Part shown: piece after piece, positions 43,909 through 56,748 of the stretch
Layout of the letters: every line of letters begins with the position of its first letter
How positions within the stretch are numbered: the first letter of the stretch is position 1
Assembly (NCBI GenBank): GCA_948144175.1
Contig: CANXME010002057.1
Location: forward strand, 1,325,501 to 1,389,500
Reading direction: 5' to 3'
DNA from: Closterium sp. NIES-65
Lineage: Eukaryota > Streptophyta > Zygnematophyceae > Desmidiales > Closteriaceae
Length of the DNA stretch: 64,000 bases
Notes under the pieces: model-generated
What the model was told of the DNA's origin: nothing
Database searches by the model: none
The model's input: only the letters and a program-made list of their open reading frames with translations
Made by a program: the position numbers and the translations under genes

Positions 43909-46900
43909 TCAGAGGCTCCACTGGGTGCCAGGAGGGAAAGTCCCAGTGAAGCCAGGTGGACGGCGCAGCCAGATCTCCTTGTGCAGGCTCCCCTGCAAGA
44001 ACGCAGTACTGAAGTCGAGAGAGTGAAGCTCGTAGTCGCGCTGAGCGGCTATGTGCAGCAGCACCCGAAGAGTGGTCATCTTCGGGGTGGGAGAGAAGGT
44101 CTGAAAGTAGTCAACTCCCTGCCGCTGACTGAAGCCACGAGCGACGTACCGCGCCTTCAAGACAGGTGGAGAGCCCGGCGGCCGCTTCACCCTGAAGATC
44201 CACATGCCACTGACGATGTTCGCCCCAGGAGGGGGAACCGCGTCAACGTAGGTGCCTGTGGACTTCCAGGAAGCCATCTCTGCATCCATAGCTGCCTGCC
44301 ACTGAGAGGAGTAGGGACCCTCTACGGCCTCCGCGTAAGAGCGCGGAGTCGGGATGTCTAGTGCATCCGGGTCTCCCTCAGGAGCAAGCAGTACAGACGC
44401 GAGATGAGGTGAAGCAGCAGCCAGACACTGGAACTCCTCCTGCCTGTCCTCTAGGACGTCCGTGCCAAGAGCACAGTCACCCCCGACGGACGGAGGACAG
44501 TCAGACGCAGACTCAGCAACAAGACTAGCAGCGTAGTCTAGAGGACAGCGAGCAGCAAAGTCGACGAGCTCAGCGACAAGAGCAGATGCAGCAGCGGACT
44601 CAAAAGAGGGGTTAGTGACGACAGTAGCAAGCAGACGCGTGACAGTAGGACTGGCACCACGAAGGGAGTCCGACTCTGGGTCGGTAAGCACAGAAAGGGA
44701 GGACTCAGGAGGAGAAGGCAAAAGGGCACGCAGAGGAGCAGTGGACGGACGCAGAGACATCCGGTGCGTGCCAGGGACAGGAGGAGGACGCGGACGCGAA
44801 CCACGACCACTAGCGCGGGCAGCACGAACAGGTGACGCGGGACGAGACGCAGGCTCACGACGCTCAGCAAGACCTCCAGTAGGACCAGTGTAAGGAGAGG
44901 GAGCAGGCAGTGGGGAGGTAGGCTCCAACAGTGACTGCGACTGGACAGGCTGTGGACACTCTACCGGAGGAGAAAGACCAAGAACCTGCTGCAGAAGCGG
45001 AACGAAGTACGGCCGAGGCCGCGCGGCAGCTCCAGACTCAGCAGGGACGGCACCAGCACCCTCAGCGGCAGCACCAGCGCCACCAACACCTCCAGCGGCA
45101 GGACCTCCAGCAGCACCAGCAGCAGAACCACCGTCACGACAGACAGCAGCAGACTCAGCACCAACGCCCTCAGCAGCCCCAGCTCCAGTAGGACCCGCAG
45201 GCGTAGCACCTCCGGGACCGGCGGCACCAGTACCCTCGACGGTCGATGAAGCTTCAGCTCCAGCAGTACGCCTCCAGCGGCGAGCAAACCACTCGCGCAG
45301 CTCCTGTGGAGAGAGGGGCTCCCGCCGAGACGCAGCACCAGGAGAAACTCCAGGCTTAGCGGCTCCAGACGTAGCACCCCCAGGCTCAGCAGCCCCAGAC
45401 TCAGCACCCCCAGGCTCAGCAGCTCCAGACTCAGCACCCCCAGGCTCAGCAGCTCCAGCTCCAGTAGGACCCGCAGGCCCAGCAGCTCCGGGACCGGCAG
45501 CACCAGCACCCTCAGCAGTCGAAGGAGCTCCAGCTCCAGCAGCACGCCTCCAGCGGCGAGCAAACCACTCGCGCAGCTCCTGTGGAGAGAGCGGCTCCCG
45601 CCGAGACGGAGCAACCGGAGAGCCCCCAGGTCCAGCAGTCGCAGGCTCCGCACCTCCAGGCTCAGCACCCCCAGGCTCAGCAGCTCTTGACGTAGCACCC
45701 CCCGGCTCAGCACCCCCAGAAGCACCACCCCCAAGCTCAGCATCCCCTGGTCTCGCACCCCCAGGCTCAGCACCCCCAGCAGCAGCACCCCGAAGCTCAG
45801 CACCCGCAGGCTCAGCACCCCCAGACTCTGCACCCGCAGCAGGACCCGACTCAGCAGCAACCTCGACCGGCTCGACTGTGTCTACCTGGGACACACTTGA
45901 AGGGGCAGGAACCTGAGGGGGGAGGGGGTCTACCGGGGGGGGAACTGGCACCAGGAAGTCCGGTGGGGGGGGGAGGGAAGGAGTACGGTAGGGGAAGAGG
46001 TGGTAGAAGGGGACTGACTCGTCGAACGTGACGTCCTGGGAGGACAGAACACGACGAGAGGAGGGGTGGTAGAACTGCCACCCTGGAGCGTCAGGGGGGA
46101 AGCCAAGGAAGACACAGGGAGCAGCACGAGGGGACAGCTTGTCCGCAGACAAGTCGCGGATAAACGCCCGAGATCCCCAGACACGGAACGCAGACGCATC
46201 GCCGACCTTCCCCGTCCACAGTAACACTGGGGACATATCGGGCCGAGAGACCCTGGGGTGAAGGTTGAGCTGATGCGCCGCGTACCGAACCGCAAACGGC
46301 CACAGAAAATGGGGGGCAGCCGCATGCATCATGGACGTACGAGCGACATCCATGACCATGCCAATGCGGCGCTCAGCAATCCCATTTTGCTGTGGTGAGT
46401 CCGGAAGCGTAAAGGTCTGGCGGATCCCCTGTGCACGACAGTAGTCTCGCAGAAGGCGAGAGGAGAACTCCCCACCTCGGTCAGAGTGCAGACGCAGAAC
46501 AGGAAAGTCCGAGCCGAAGCTCCTCCTGAGCTGGAGACGAGCCTCGCGGATCCAGTCGATCAGCACCCTAGTGACAGCACCCTTGCTGCGCAAGGGGAAG
46601 ACTGTGGTGTAACGCGAGTAGTCGTCAACCACCAACAGGAAGTAGCGCTCGTGACCCTGCCCACGGACGGGGGCCGGGCCCCACACGTCCATGTGAAGTG
46701 TCTGCAGAGGAGCCTCTGTCGGGGGAAACTGGGAGGAGTGAGGAGCAGCCCTGAGGCGCCCCTCGACACAGGGGACACAGGAAGGTCCTGGTCCCGAAGG
46801 AAGGGGAGGGAGAGACTGGGGAAGACCAGAGACAAGGACACGGGAAGCCATGCCCCGAAGACGGGGCAAGGAGGGGTGGCCAAGACGGTGGTGCCACAGG

Positions 46901-47633
46901 AGAGTCTCGTGAGACAAGAGGCGACACGAGCAGGGGGCAGACTCAGGACCAGACCTGGACGCAGCAGCAAACACCTGACCTGACGCTGCTACCTGACCGG
47001 ACGTAGGGACAGGAGGAGACTCAGTGGTCAGGGTGTAGAGGCTCGACCCCGGCCGACGCGAGAACGTGGCCAGGTGCCGGCGTGTGCGTGCGTCCGTGCA
47101 GTGGGTCACCCGCTGACTCGCAGGAGTGAACTGGTGAACCCCCGCATCCTGCAGGTCTGCACCACTCACCAAGTTCGTCGAGAACGAGGGGAGGTACAGG
47201 CCCGACAGGGTGCCCGAGGGGGCAGCCGGACACGGGAGGACAGTGGAAAAGTGAGCGAGGACAGGACCCCCAGAGGGGTCAGCCAGGGAGACTGCAACAG
47301 GCCGACCAAGCGGCGTGAGTGTGGTGCGGTCCCGAAAGAAGGAGCGAGAAGCCCCAGAGTCAAGTGTAAAGGTGAGGGAGGCCGAAGCCAACGTGGTACC
47401 TGAGAGTGCAGCCTCACCCGCACCTGAGGAAGCAGACTCACTAGCACCTAGAGCAGCAGCCGCACCTGTACCTGGAGCAGGAGACTCACTAGCACCCAGA
47501 GCAGCAGCAGCCTCACCAGTAGCTAGAGCAGCAGGTCCTATACCCGGGTCAGGCGGTACGCACAGGTGACCAGCACGGTCAGCACTAGTAGGCAATGCAT
47601 ACATGGCAGTGAGAATAGCATCATAGTCAAGAG
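43909..47633 (-). pseudogene. copia D' protease, integrase, linker, RT N-half
   Basis: Unbroken from LDYDAILTAMYALP through protease (LDSGASRSFF), integrase (HHCC, LHSDRGGEF), the linker with EPGGA repeats and two PQELREWFARRW motifs (about 45285 and 45570), and RT to TQWSL*. It lacks the TGA at 24954 seen in D. Its upstream gag fragment lies beyond copia F at 55004-55468. The frame happens to stay open into the LTR of F, giving an artificial N-terminus. Confidence 0.88.
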
Positions 47634-47976
47634 TGTGAAAAGAGTAAGCAGGAATGGGTGGACTATGAATGAAAGCAGTACAAATATGAAACCCTAACTG
47701 GGTTGTACCCCCTATGGGATACCCCACTACAGCCTACACAGCAGTATAAGCTATAGATATGTTCTGACACACCCCCATAGGCAAAGTGGGGGAGAACAAG
47801 GGGTCACAAGACCAGTCAAGCAAGACAAAGCAAAGCTCAGGGTGGATCACAAAGTCACCACACAGTCCGAGCACAAGAGCAAGGCCAAAGGCCAGTTCAC
47901 AAGCAAGAGTACAGACATATATATAAAGCTAGACAAGCAAGAGCAGGTATATATATATGTCACAGTACAAGTGAAG

Positions 47977-50900
47977 TCAAGAGGAGAGCAAGTGAGGCAA
48001 GACAGGCACAAGACCCAGCTGGGTGCAGAAGCGCTGATGGTCACAAGGCGCAAGTGCCTTGGTGAACACATCAGCAGTGTTGGCCTCAGAGGCCACGTAC
48101 GCAAGTCGCAACTGACCACGCTGCTGCAGCTCACGAGCAAGGAAGTAGCGGAGAGCAATGTGCTTCGTTCTGTGCTCCAAGCGCTGCTCTCGACACAAGG
48201 CCAGCATAGCCTTGTTGTCTACGTACAGCACTGGAGGAGAACGAGGCGGCTCTCCAAGGTCAGTCAGCAGGTAGGTGAGCCAGCGAAGCTCCTGTGCAGC
48301 CATGGCCCCGGCGTAGATCTCAGCCTCACAACTGGAGCCGAGAACCGAAGACGAGCGAGTAGACCGCCACGAGACAGAGCCGGAACCAAGGCTGAAGGTG
48401 TAACCCTGTGACGACCGCTGCGTAGCCTGGTCGTCAGCCCAAGAAGCGTCCGCGTGGCCGGTAAGGACCACTGGACTCCGCCCTCCAAGCACTAGCCCCA
48501 TGCCTGACGTACTGCACAGGTAGCGCAATACCCTCTTCGCTGCAGCCATGTGCTCCGGTCTGTGTCTCCCAGGAGCAACATAGCGTGCAAGAATGCTAAG
48601 AGGGTATGCAAGGTCAGGTCGTGTGCAGGTCATCAGGTACATGAGGCAGCCAACAAGCTCCGCATACGGACCACTCGACTCTACGGACTCATCCGAAGGC
48701 AGAGCTGAGAGTGAGTGGCGAGTAGGCAGAGGAGTGGCCTGAGGCGAGGAGTACGTGAAGCCGAAGCGCTGAAGGACCTGCTGCACCATGTGTGACTGAG
48801 TCAAGGTAATGGTGCGGCGTGCTCTGTCCCGAGTGATCTGCAAGCCAAGGTAGCTGCGCAGTTCACCCAGGTCTGTGCACGTGTGTCTCTTCAACAGCTC
48901 GGACTTCACGTAGGCGAGTCCAGCAGTGTCCGCAGTGGCAAAGACCAGGTCGTCGACGTACACGAGGATGTAGAACGGCGGCAGGGAAGTGTCGGTGCGA
49001 AGAAACAGCGACGGGTCAGCAGTAGAAGGAGCAAACCCAAGAGCCGCAAGCGTAGTCCTCAGTGTGTCGTGCCACTCACGAGGTGCCTGGCGGAGACCGT
49101 AGACTGGCCGTCGGAGGCTCCACTGGGTGCCAGGAGGGAAAGTCCCAGTGAAGCCAGGTGGACGGCGAAGCCAGATCTCCTCGTGCAGGCTACCCTGCAA
49201 GAACGCAGTGCTGAAGTCGAGAGAGTGAAGCTCGTAGTCGCGCTGAGCGGCTATGTGCAGCAGCACCCGAAGAGTAGTCATCTTCGGGGTGGGAGAGAAG
49301 GTCTGAAAGTAGTCAACTCCCTGCCGCTGACTGAAGCCACGAGCAACGTACCGTGCCTTGAAGACAGGTGGAGAGCCCGGCGGCCGCTTCACCCTGAAGA
49401 TCCACATGCCACTGACGATGTTCGCCCCAGGAGGGGGAACCGCGTCAACGTAGGTGCCTGTGGACTTCCAGGAAGCCATCTCTGCATCCATAGCTGCCTG
49501 CCACTGAGAGGAGTAGGGACCCTCTACGGCCTCCGCGTAAGAACGCGGAGTCGGGATGTCTAGTGCATCCGGGTCTCCCTCAGGGGCAAGCAGTACAGAC
49601 GCGAGATGAGGTGAAGCAGCCGCTAGACACTGTAACTCCTCCTGCCTGTCCTCTAGGACGTCCGTGCCAAGAGCACACTCACCCCCGACGGACGGAGGAC
49701 AGACAGACGCAGACTCAGCAACAAGACTAGCAGCGTAGTCGAGACGACAGCGAGCAGCAAAGTCGACGAGCTCAGCGACTAGAGCAGACGCAGCAGTGGA
49801 CTCAAAAGAGGGGTCAGTGACGACAGTAGCAAGCAGACGCGTGACAGTGGGACTGGCAGCACGAAGAGAGTCCGACTCAGGGTCCGCAAGCGCAGGAAGA
49901 GAGGACTCAGGAGGAGAAGGCAAAGGGGCACGCAGAGGAGCAGTGGACGGACGTAAAGACATCCGGTGCGTGCCAGGGACAGGAGGAGGACGCTGACGCG
50001 AACTGCGACCACTAGCGCGAGCAGCACGAACAGGCGACGCGGGACGAGACGCAGGCTCACGACGCTCAGCAAGACCTCCAGTAGGACCAGTGTAAGGAGA
50101 GGGAGCAGGCAGTGGAGAGGAAGGCTCCAGTAGGGGCTGCGACTGGACAGGCGGTGGACCCTCTACTGGAGGAGAAAGACCAAGAACCTGCTGAAGGAGC
50201 GGAACGAAGTACGGCCGAGGCCGCGCGGCAGCTCCAGACTCAGCAGGGACAGCACCAGCACCCTCAGCGACAGCACCAGCGCCACCCACACCTCCAGCGG
50301 CAGGACCAACAGCAGCAGGCTCAGCACGAACGCCCTCAGCAGCTCCAGCTCCAGGAGGACCTGCAGGGCCAGCAGCTCCGGGACCGGCTGCACCCGCACC
50401 CTCGACGGTCGAAGAAGCTCCAGCTCCAGCTCCAGCAGCACCTCCAGACTCAGCAGCACGCCTCCAGCGGCGAGCGAACCACTCGCGCAGCTCCTGTGGA
50501 GAGAGGGGCTCCCGGCGAGACGCAGCAGCAGGAGAAACCCCAGGCTCAGCAGCTCCAGACGCAGCACCCCCAGGCTCAGCAGCTCCCAGCTCAGCACCCC
50601 CAGGCTCAGCAGCTCCCGACCCAGCACCCCCAGACCCAGTACCTCCAGGCACAGCACCCCCCGGCTCAGCACCCCCAGGCTCCGCACCCTCCGCAGTAGC
50701 ACCCTCAGGCCCAGCACCCCCAGCAGTAGCACCCCCAGGCTCAGCACCCCCGCGCACAGCACCCCCAGAGTCAGCACCCCCAGGCTCAGCACCCGCAGCA
50801 GCACCAGAGTCACCAGTAACCTCGACCGGGTCAACGGCGTCTACCTGGGACACACCTGAGGGGGCAGGAACCTGAGGGGGGAGGGGATCTACCGGGGGGG

Positions 50901-53884
50901 GAACCGGCACAAGGAAGTCCGGGGGAGGGGGGAGGGAAGGAGTGCGGTAGGGGAAGAGACGGTAGAAGGGGACTGACTCGTCGAACGTGACGTCCTGGGA
51001 GGACAGAACACGACGAGAGGAGGGGTGGTAAAACTGCCACCCTGGGGCGTCAGTGGGGAAGCCAAGGAAGACACAGGGAGCAGCACGAGGGGACAGCTTG
51101 TCCGCAGACAAGTCGCGGACAAACGCCCGAGATCCCCAGACACGGAACACAGACGCATCGCCAACCTTCCCCGTCCACAGCAAGGCTGGGGACATCGCTG
51201 GCCGAGAGACCCGGGGGTGAAGGTTGAGCTGATGCGCCGCGTACCTCACCGCAAACGGCCACAGAAAATGGGGGGCAGCCGCATGCATCATGGACGTACG
51301 AGCGACATCCATGACCTTGCCAATGCGGCGCTCAGCAATCCCATTTTGCTGTGGTGAGTCCGGAAGCGTGAAGGTCTGGCGGATCCCCCGTGCACGACAG
51401 TAGTCTCGCAGAAGGCGAGAAGAGAACTCTCCGCCTCTGTCAGAGTGCAGACGCAGAACAGGAAAGTCCGAGCCGAAGCTCTTCCTGAGCTGGAGACGAG
51501 CCTCGCGGATCCAGTCGATCAGCACCTCAGTGACCGCACCCTTGCTGCGCAAGGGGAGGACTGTGGTGTAACGCGAGTAGTCGTCAACCACCAACAGGAA
51601 GTAGCGCTCGTAACCCTGCCCACGGACGGGGGCTGGGCCCCACACATCCATGTGAAGCGTCTGCAGGGGAGCCTCTGTCGGGGGGAAGTGGGAGGAGTGA
51701 GGAGTAGCCCGGAGGCGACCCTCGACACAGGGGACACAGGAAGGTCCTGGCCCGGAGGGGAGAGGAGGGAGAGACTGGGGAAGACCAGAGACAAGGACAC
51801 GGGAAGCCATGCTCCGAAGACGGGGCAAGGAGGGGTGGCCAAGACGGTGGTGCCACAGGAGAGTCTCGTGAGACAGGAGGCGACAAGAACAGGGGGCAGA
51901 CTCAGGACCTGACCGGGACGCAGCAGCAAGTACCTGACCCGACGCAGCCACCTGACCAGACTCAGGGACAGGAGGAGACTCAACGGTCAGGGTGTAGAGA
52001 CTCGACCCCGGCCGACGTGAGAACGTGGCCAGGTGTCGGCCTGTGCGAGCCTCCGTGCAGTGGGTCACCCTCTGACGCGCAGGAGTGAACTGGTGAACAC
52101 CCCCATCCTGCAGGTCCGCTCCACTCACCAAGTTCGTAGAGAACGAGGGAAGGTACAGACCCGACAGGGTGCCCGAAGGGGCAGCCGGACACGGGAGGAC
52201 AGTGGAGAAGTGAGACAGGACAGGACCCCCAGAGGGGTCAGCAAGGGAGACCGCAACCGGCCTGGCGAGCGGCGAAAGGGTAGTGCGGTCTCGAAAGAAG
52301 GAGCGAGAAGCTCCGGAGTCAAGTGTGAAAGTGAGGGAGGACGAGGACGACTCAGTACCTGAGAGCGCAGTCTCACCAGTACCTGAGAGCGCAGACGCAC
52401 TGGCACCTAGAGCAGCAGCCTCACAAGCACCTAGCGCAGCAGTACCAATGCCCGGGTCGGGCTGAAAACACCGGTAACCCTCATTCTCCTCACTATAATC
52501 CACAACATACATAGCAGTAAGGATAGCATCAAAATCAAGATCAAAGATCGCTACACCAGCCCTGAGAAGCTCATCCCAGCGAGGGATCTCACTAGCCCCA
52601 GGGAACTGCTGACGCCAAGCGTCCGTCAGGCGGCCAAAGCAGCGCTGGGTGGCGTGGGCACCCCCACACTGCTCACCCGCGCGGTCGCCGGAACGAAGAA
52701 CGTAGGTGCAGGGACCAGTACCCCCACCCCTCTGACGCCCAGCGTACCACTCACGAAGCTGCTGAGGCGAAGGGATGTCCCGCGAGCGCTGCTGCTGCTG
52801 CCGGTGCGAGCGCTGGCCACCACCACCGCCGCTACGCTGCTGGGTACCACCCCGACCAGCTCCACCTCCTCCACCACTACTGCCTCCTCCGCTGCCGCCT
52901 CCACTGCCTCCACCTCCGCCGCCTCCACCTCCGCCGCTGCCTCCACCACCACCGCTGGCACCACCACCACCGTCTCCGCCGCTGCTGCCGCCACCACCAC
53001 CACCACCCCCGCCACTAGCCCCGCCGCCACCCCCACTCCCTCCGCCGCCACCGCCGCCACCGCCACCGCCCCCTCCAGCTCCACCCGCGCCCTTGCCCCC
53101 CTTGCCCTTGCTGGAGCGACGTCTCCCACTAGGGGCAGACGCCGCGCCGACCGACTCAAGACCAAGCAGGTCGGCAGCAGCAGCAGAGGCAACAGAGGGC
53201 AGCAAGGGGGAAGGAGAGCACCCCTCAAAGATGGGGGTGCGAGGGTCACCACGAGAAGCACCTACAGCGACTATGCTTTTCTCCGCTGCAAGGAGGGCCT
53301 TCTCGAGGAGGTCGACGGTGAGAGTGGTGGGACAGACTGCGAGAAAGTGGTCCCTGACGACACGAAGGGAGTCAGGGAGGCGTGCGACTACGTAGTAGAG
53401 AGCGATGTACATGGGGGGGGGGGTTCTTAGCGCAGAACTCAGCAGGAAGGGCGGCGCGGTAGCGAGTGTCACTAGTGCGGAGGTGCGTAATGAGGTCAGC
53501 AACAGTGGGAAAGGCAGAGAGGTCAGGAAAGAGGTAGGGAAGCATGAGACGGCTCAGTGCAGCAGTGGCAGGGGAGGAGTAGCGCGCAACTACAGCGTCG
53601 TACAAGGTCTGAGCACTCTTGTACTGACTAAAGTGCGCACGCTCAGAGGTAGGGAGGTGGCGACGCACAGCAAGACGTGCAGCAGCATCGCGGGTGGCCC
53701 ACTTAGAGCGGACAGCGGGATCAGCATCAGCAGCAGGGGCAGGAGAGGCGCCAGAGGTGAGGTCAAAGAGAGAAAGGTCGTCAGCCCTGTCGCACTGTAA
53801 GAACAGCTGCAGGTCGTCTAACCAGACCTCAAAATCAATGGCGCGACCCTCAGCGTCAAAAGCTAGGACACTAGGGGTAGCCAT
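47977..53884 (-). CDS. copia F gag-pol polyprotein (one frameshift)
   Basis: From ATG 53884 to the stop at 47977 the frame is about 1968 residues once one extra base in a C11 run (53413-53423) is discounted. Approximate order: gag (1-220), Gly-rich tract (52846-53100), PQQLREWYAG (about 52760), zinc motif C-X13-C-X3-H-X4-C, protease LDSGAS (about residue 520), integrase HHCC, DVWGP and LHSDRGGEF (670-815), EPGGA linker with PQELREWFARRW (about 50490), RT with YVDD (about 1640), and RNase H with DASWADDQ and YVDNKAMLALC (about 1890). No in-frame stop occurs in the long 3' part. The C-run slip may be a sequencing error or a real lesion. Confidence 0.93.
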
Positions 53885-53989
53885 GACGACGACTGTGAAG
53901 CAGTGCAAGCAGTAGGGGGGAGAGCACGCAGTGACAGTGGGACTGTGCTCACCAGGCAGGGCAGGTCGCGCAGCTCGACAGAAAAGCAG

Positions 53990-54780
53990 AACGGCGACCG
54001 GGCGGCTCAGGTGTACAGCGGCTCGGCTCCCGGGCGGCTCGGCGGCAGGGCGGCTCGGGTGCAGGGCGGCTCGGCTCCCGGGCGGCTCGGCTGCAGGGCG
54101 GCTCGGGTGCAGGGCGGCTCGGCTCCCGGGCGGCTCGGCTGCAGGGCGGCTCGGGTCCCGGGCGGCTCGGCTGCAGGGCGGCTCGGCTCCCGGGCGGCTC
54201 GGCTGCAGGGCGGCTCGGGTCCCGGGCGGCTCGGCTCCCGGGCGGCTCGGCTGCAGGGCGGCTCGGGTCCCGGGCGGCTCGGTGACAGGCGGCTCGGGTC
54301 GCGTAGAAGTGAGACGGGGCGGGGCCGAGATAGGAGCCGGGGCAGGGCCGCGTAGGAGGCCGGCGGTGTGGCCGCGTAAGGGCCGCGTAAGGGCCGCGTA
54401 AGGGGCCGGTGCGGGGCCGCGTAAGGGCCGCGTAGGAGCCGGCGCGGAGCCGCGTAGTGGCCGGGGACGGGGCCATGAAAGGGCCGGGGCTGGGCCGCGT
54501 AAGGAGCCGGCGAGGGGCCGCGTAGGAGCCGGCGGCGTGGCCGCGTAAGGGCCGCGTAAGGGCCGCGTAAGGGGCCGGCGCGTAAGGGCCGCGTAAGGGC
54601 CGGGGCGGGGCCGCGTAAGGGCCGCGTAAGGGCCGCGTAAGGGGCTGGCGTGGGGCCGCGTAAGGGCCGCGTAAGGGCCGGGGCGGGGCCGCGTAAGGAG
54701 CAGGCGGCGGGGCCGCGTAAGGAGCAGGGCGGGGCCGCGACAGAGTGGGCGGCGAGGCCGCAGAGGAGAGAGCGACTCGA
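53990..54780 (-). repeat. copia F leader minisatellites
   Basis: Two arrays between primer site and gag: GGCGGCTCGGCTGCAGG and GGCGGCTCGGCTCCCG units (54000-54300), and GGGCCGCGTAA units (54350-54740). Their sequences differ from those of A, B and D. Confidence 0.85.
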
Positions 54781-55003
54781 GGGGTCGCTAAAAAAAAATT
54801 CGCGCCTCGGGGGCGCGCTTCGGTGGGCCCAAAAATTTCGGTCCTGGAGGGACCTAGCTCTATACCATGTGAAAAGAGTAAGCAGGAATGGGTGGACTAT
54901 GAATGAAAGCAGTACAAATATGAAACCCTAACTGGGTTGTACCCCCTATGGGATACCCCACTACAGCCTACACAGCAGTATAAGCTATAGATATGTTCTG
55001 ACA

Positions 55004-55468
55004 AAGAGTAAATATATCTACCCTCTGCCTAAGCAACTCCACCCAGTCGGGGAGCTCAGCCTCGTCGCCAAACACGATACGCCAGGCGTCGCTCAGACGG
55101 GCGAAGCAGCGGGACTGTGTATGACTAGGTGTCCCACAAGGCTGACCAGTCCGAGCACCAGTGAGAATCACGTAAGAGCAGCGAACAGGAGTGAGAGACC
55201 CTCCACTCTGAGCGTACCACTCACAAAGCTGCTGAGGCGTGGGAGACGCGCGCGGGGGTCGCGGGAGCTGCATCTGGCCGCCACCAGTAGTAGAAGCAGC
55301 AGGAGTGGTAGCAGTAGTAGCGCCACCACCCCTACAGCCCCAACCAGCGTACCACTCACGCAGCTGCTGGGGCGTGAGGGACTCACGCAGACGTCGATGG
55401 GGCCGCATCTGGCTCCACCAGTAGAGGCAGGAGCAGGAGTAGCAGCAGTAAGGCAGGCAGCCAGGCAA
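55004..55468 (-). pseudogene. copia D' gag fragment
   Basis: Two PQQL(R/C)EWYA motifs, then the zinc motif CSYV...QPCGTPSHTQSRC, cut by copia F at 55008. It continues into 43909-47633. As in D, no N-terminal gag domain precedes it. Confidence 0.85.
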
Positions 55469-55499
55469 GCCAAAAAGGGAGGCAGGCAGGCAAGCAGGC

Positions 55500-56748
55500 G
55501 ACGCGCAGCGTGCTAGCAGGGCAGGGGCTCACAAGTGGTGGGTAGAGTAGGCTCGGCGACTCAGAGGCTCGGCAGCACGGCGGCTCTGCGGCTCGGGCGA
55601 CTCAGGCGGCTCGGCGGCAGGGCGGCTCGGCAGCAACTGCAGCTCGGCAACTCGGCGACCCGGCGGCGCGGCTGTAGGGCGGCTCGGCTGCTGGGAGGCT
55701 CGGGTGAAGAGCGGCTCGGCTGCAGGGCGGCTCGGCTGCTGGGAGGCTCGTGTGTAAAGCGGCTCGGTGGCGAGGCGGCTCGGCTGCAGGGCGGCTCGAG
55801 ACGAAGGAGGAGGAGAAGTAGGGGAGACCACACACCGCAAGCGGCCCCCTCAGGTCGCCTCGACAGGCGACGGGAAAAGGGGGGGGGGGAGGCGGCTCGG
55901 GCGGCTCGGGCGGCTCAGGCGGCTCGGGCAGCTCGGGCAGTCAGCGGCATAGTCGGCTCGGGCGGCTCGGCTCCTCAGCTGCGCAGACGGCTCGGGCGGC
56001 TCAGGCTGCACGGCGGCTAACGGGCGGCGTGGGGGGCCAGGACGGCGGCGTGCAGCAGGGACGGGCGGCGCACGGGCGGTGTGAGGCCAGGACGGGCGCG
56101 CGCGGGCGGCTAGGGGCCGGGACGGGCGCGCGCGGGTGGCTAGGGGCCGGGACGGGCGGTGCGCGGGCGGCTAGGGGCCTGAACGGGCGGCGCGCGAGCG
56201 GCTAGGGGCCGGGACGGGCGGCGCGCGGGCGGCTGAGGGCCGGGACGGGCGGCGCGCGGGCGGCTAGGGGCCTGAACGGGCGACGCGCGAGCGGCTAGGG
56301 GCCGGGACGGGCGGCGCGCGGGCGGCTGAGGGCCGGGACGGGCGGCGCGCGAGCGGCTAGGGGCCTGAACACGCGACGCGCGAGCGGCTAGGGGCCGGGA
56401 CAGGCGGCGCGCGGGCGGCTAGGGGCCTGAACGGGCAGCGCACGAGCGCCTAGGGGCCAGGACAGGCGGCGCGCGGGCGGCTAGGGGCCTGAACGGGCGG
56501 CGCGCGAGCGGCTAGGGGCCGGGACAGGCGGCGCGCGGGCGGCTAAGGGCCGGGACGGGCGGCGCGCGGGCGGCTAGGGGCCTGAACGGGCGGCGCGCGG
56601 GCGGCTAGGGGCCGGGACAGGCGGCGCGCGGGCGGCTAGGGGCCTGCAGGGCAGGCCGAAAGAGTGAGAGCGAGGGCCCGGAGCGCGCTCCGGGCAGAAA
56701 AAAGTTTAAAAGTGGTGGGCCCTAAGCACAGTTCCCACGGGGGAACCT
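55500..56748 (-). repeat. copia D' leader minisatellites
   Basis: Same two blocks as in D (27795-28982), with different copy numbers and arrangement in the GGGCGGCGCGCG array (56090-56640). Confidence 0.85.

Larger units (their letters stand above)
47634..55003 (-). mobile_element. copia F, near-intact autonomous element
   Basis: 7370-bp Ty1/copia with 136-bp LTRs that look identical (47634-47769 and 54868-55003), TSD AAGAG (47629-47633 and 55004-55008) and primer site TGGTATAGAGC (54857-54867 in complement). The minisatellite leader is at 53990-54780. It has a full gag-pol. It is the youngest and most complete element in the window and a likely source of trans-acting protein for related elements. 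Confidence 0.94.

Noticed and set aside
43909-47727. A continuous 1272-residue protein starting with MGYPIGG
   Set aside because: Its first 30 or so residues come from the LTR of copia F read by chance in frame with D'. It is a junction artefact.
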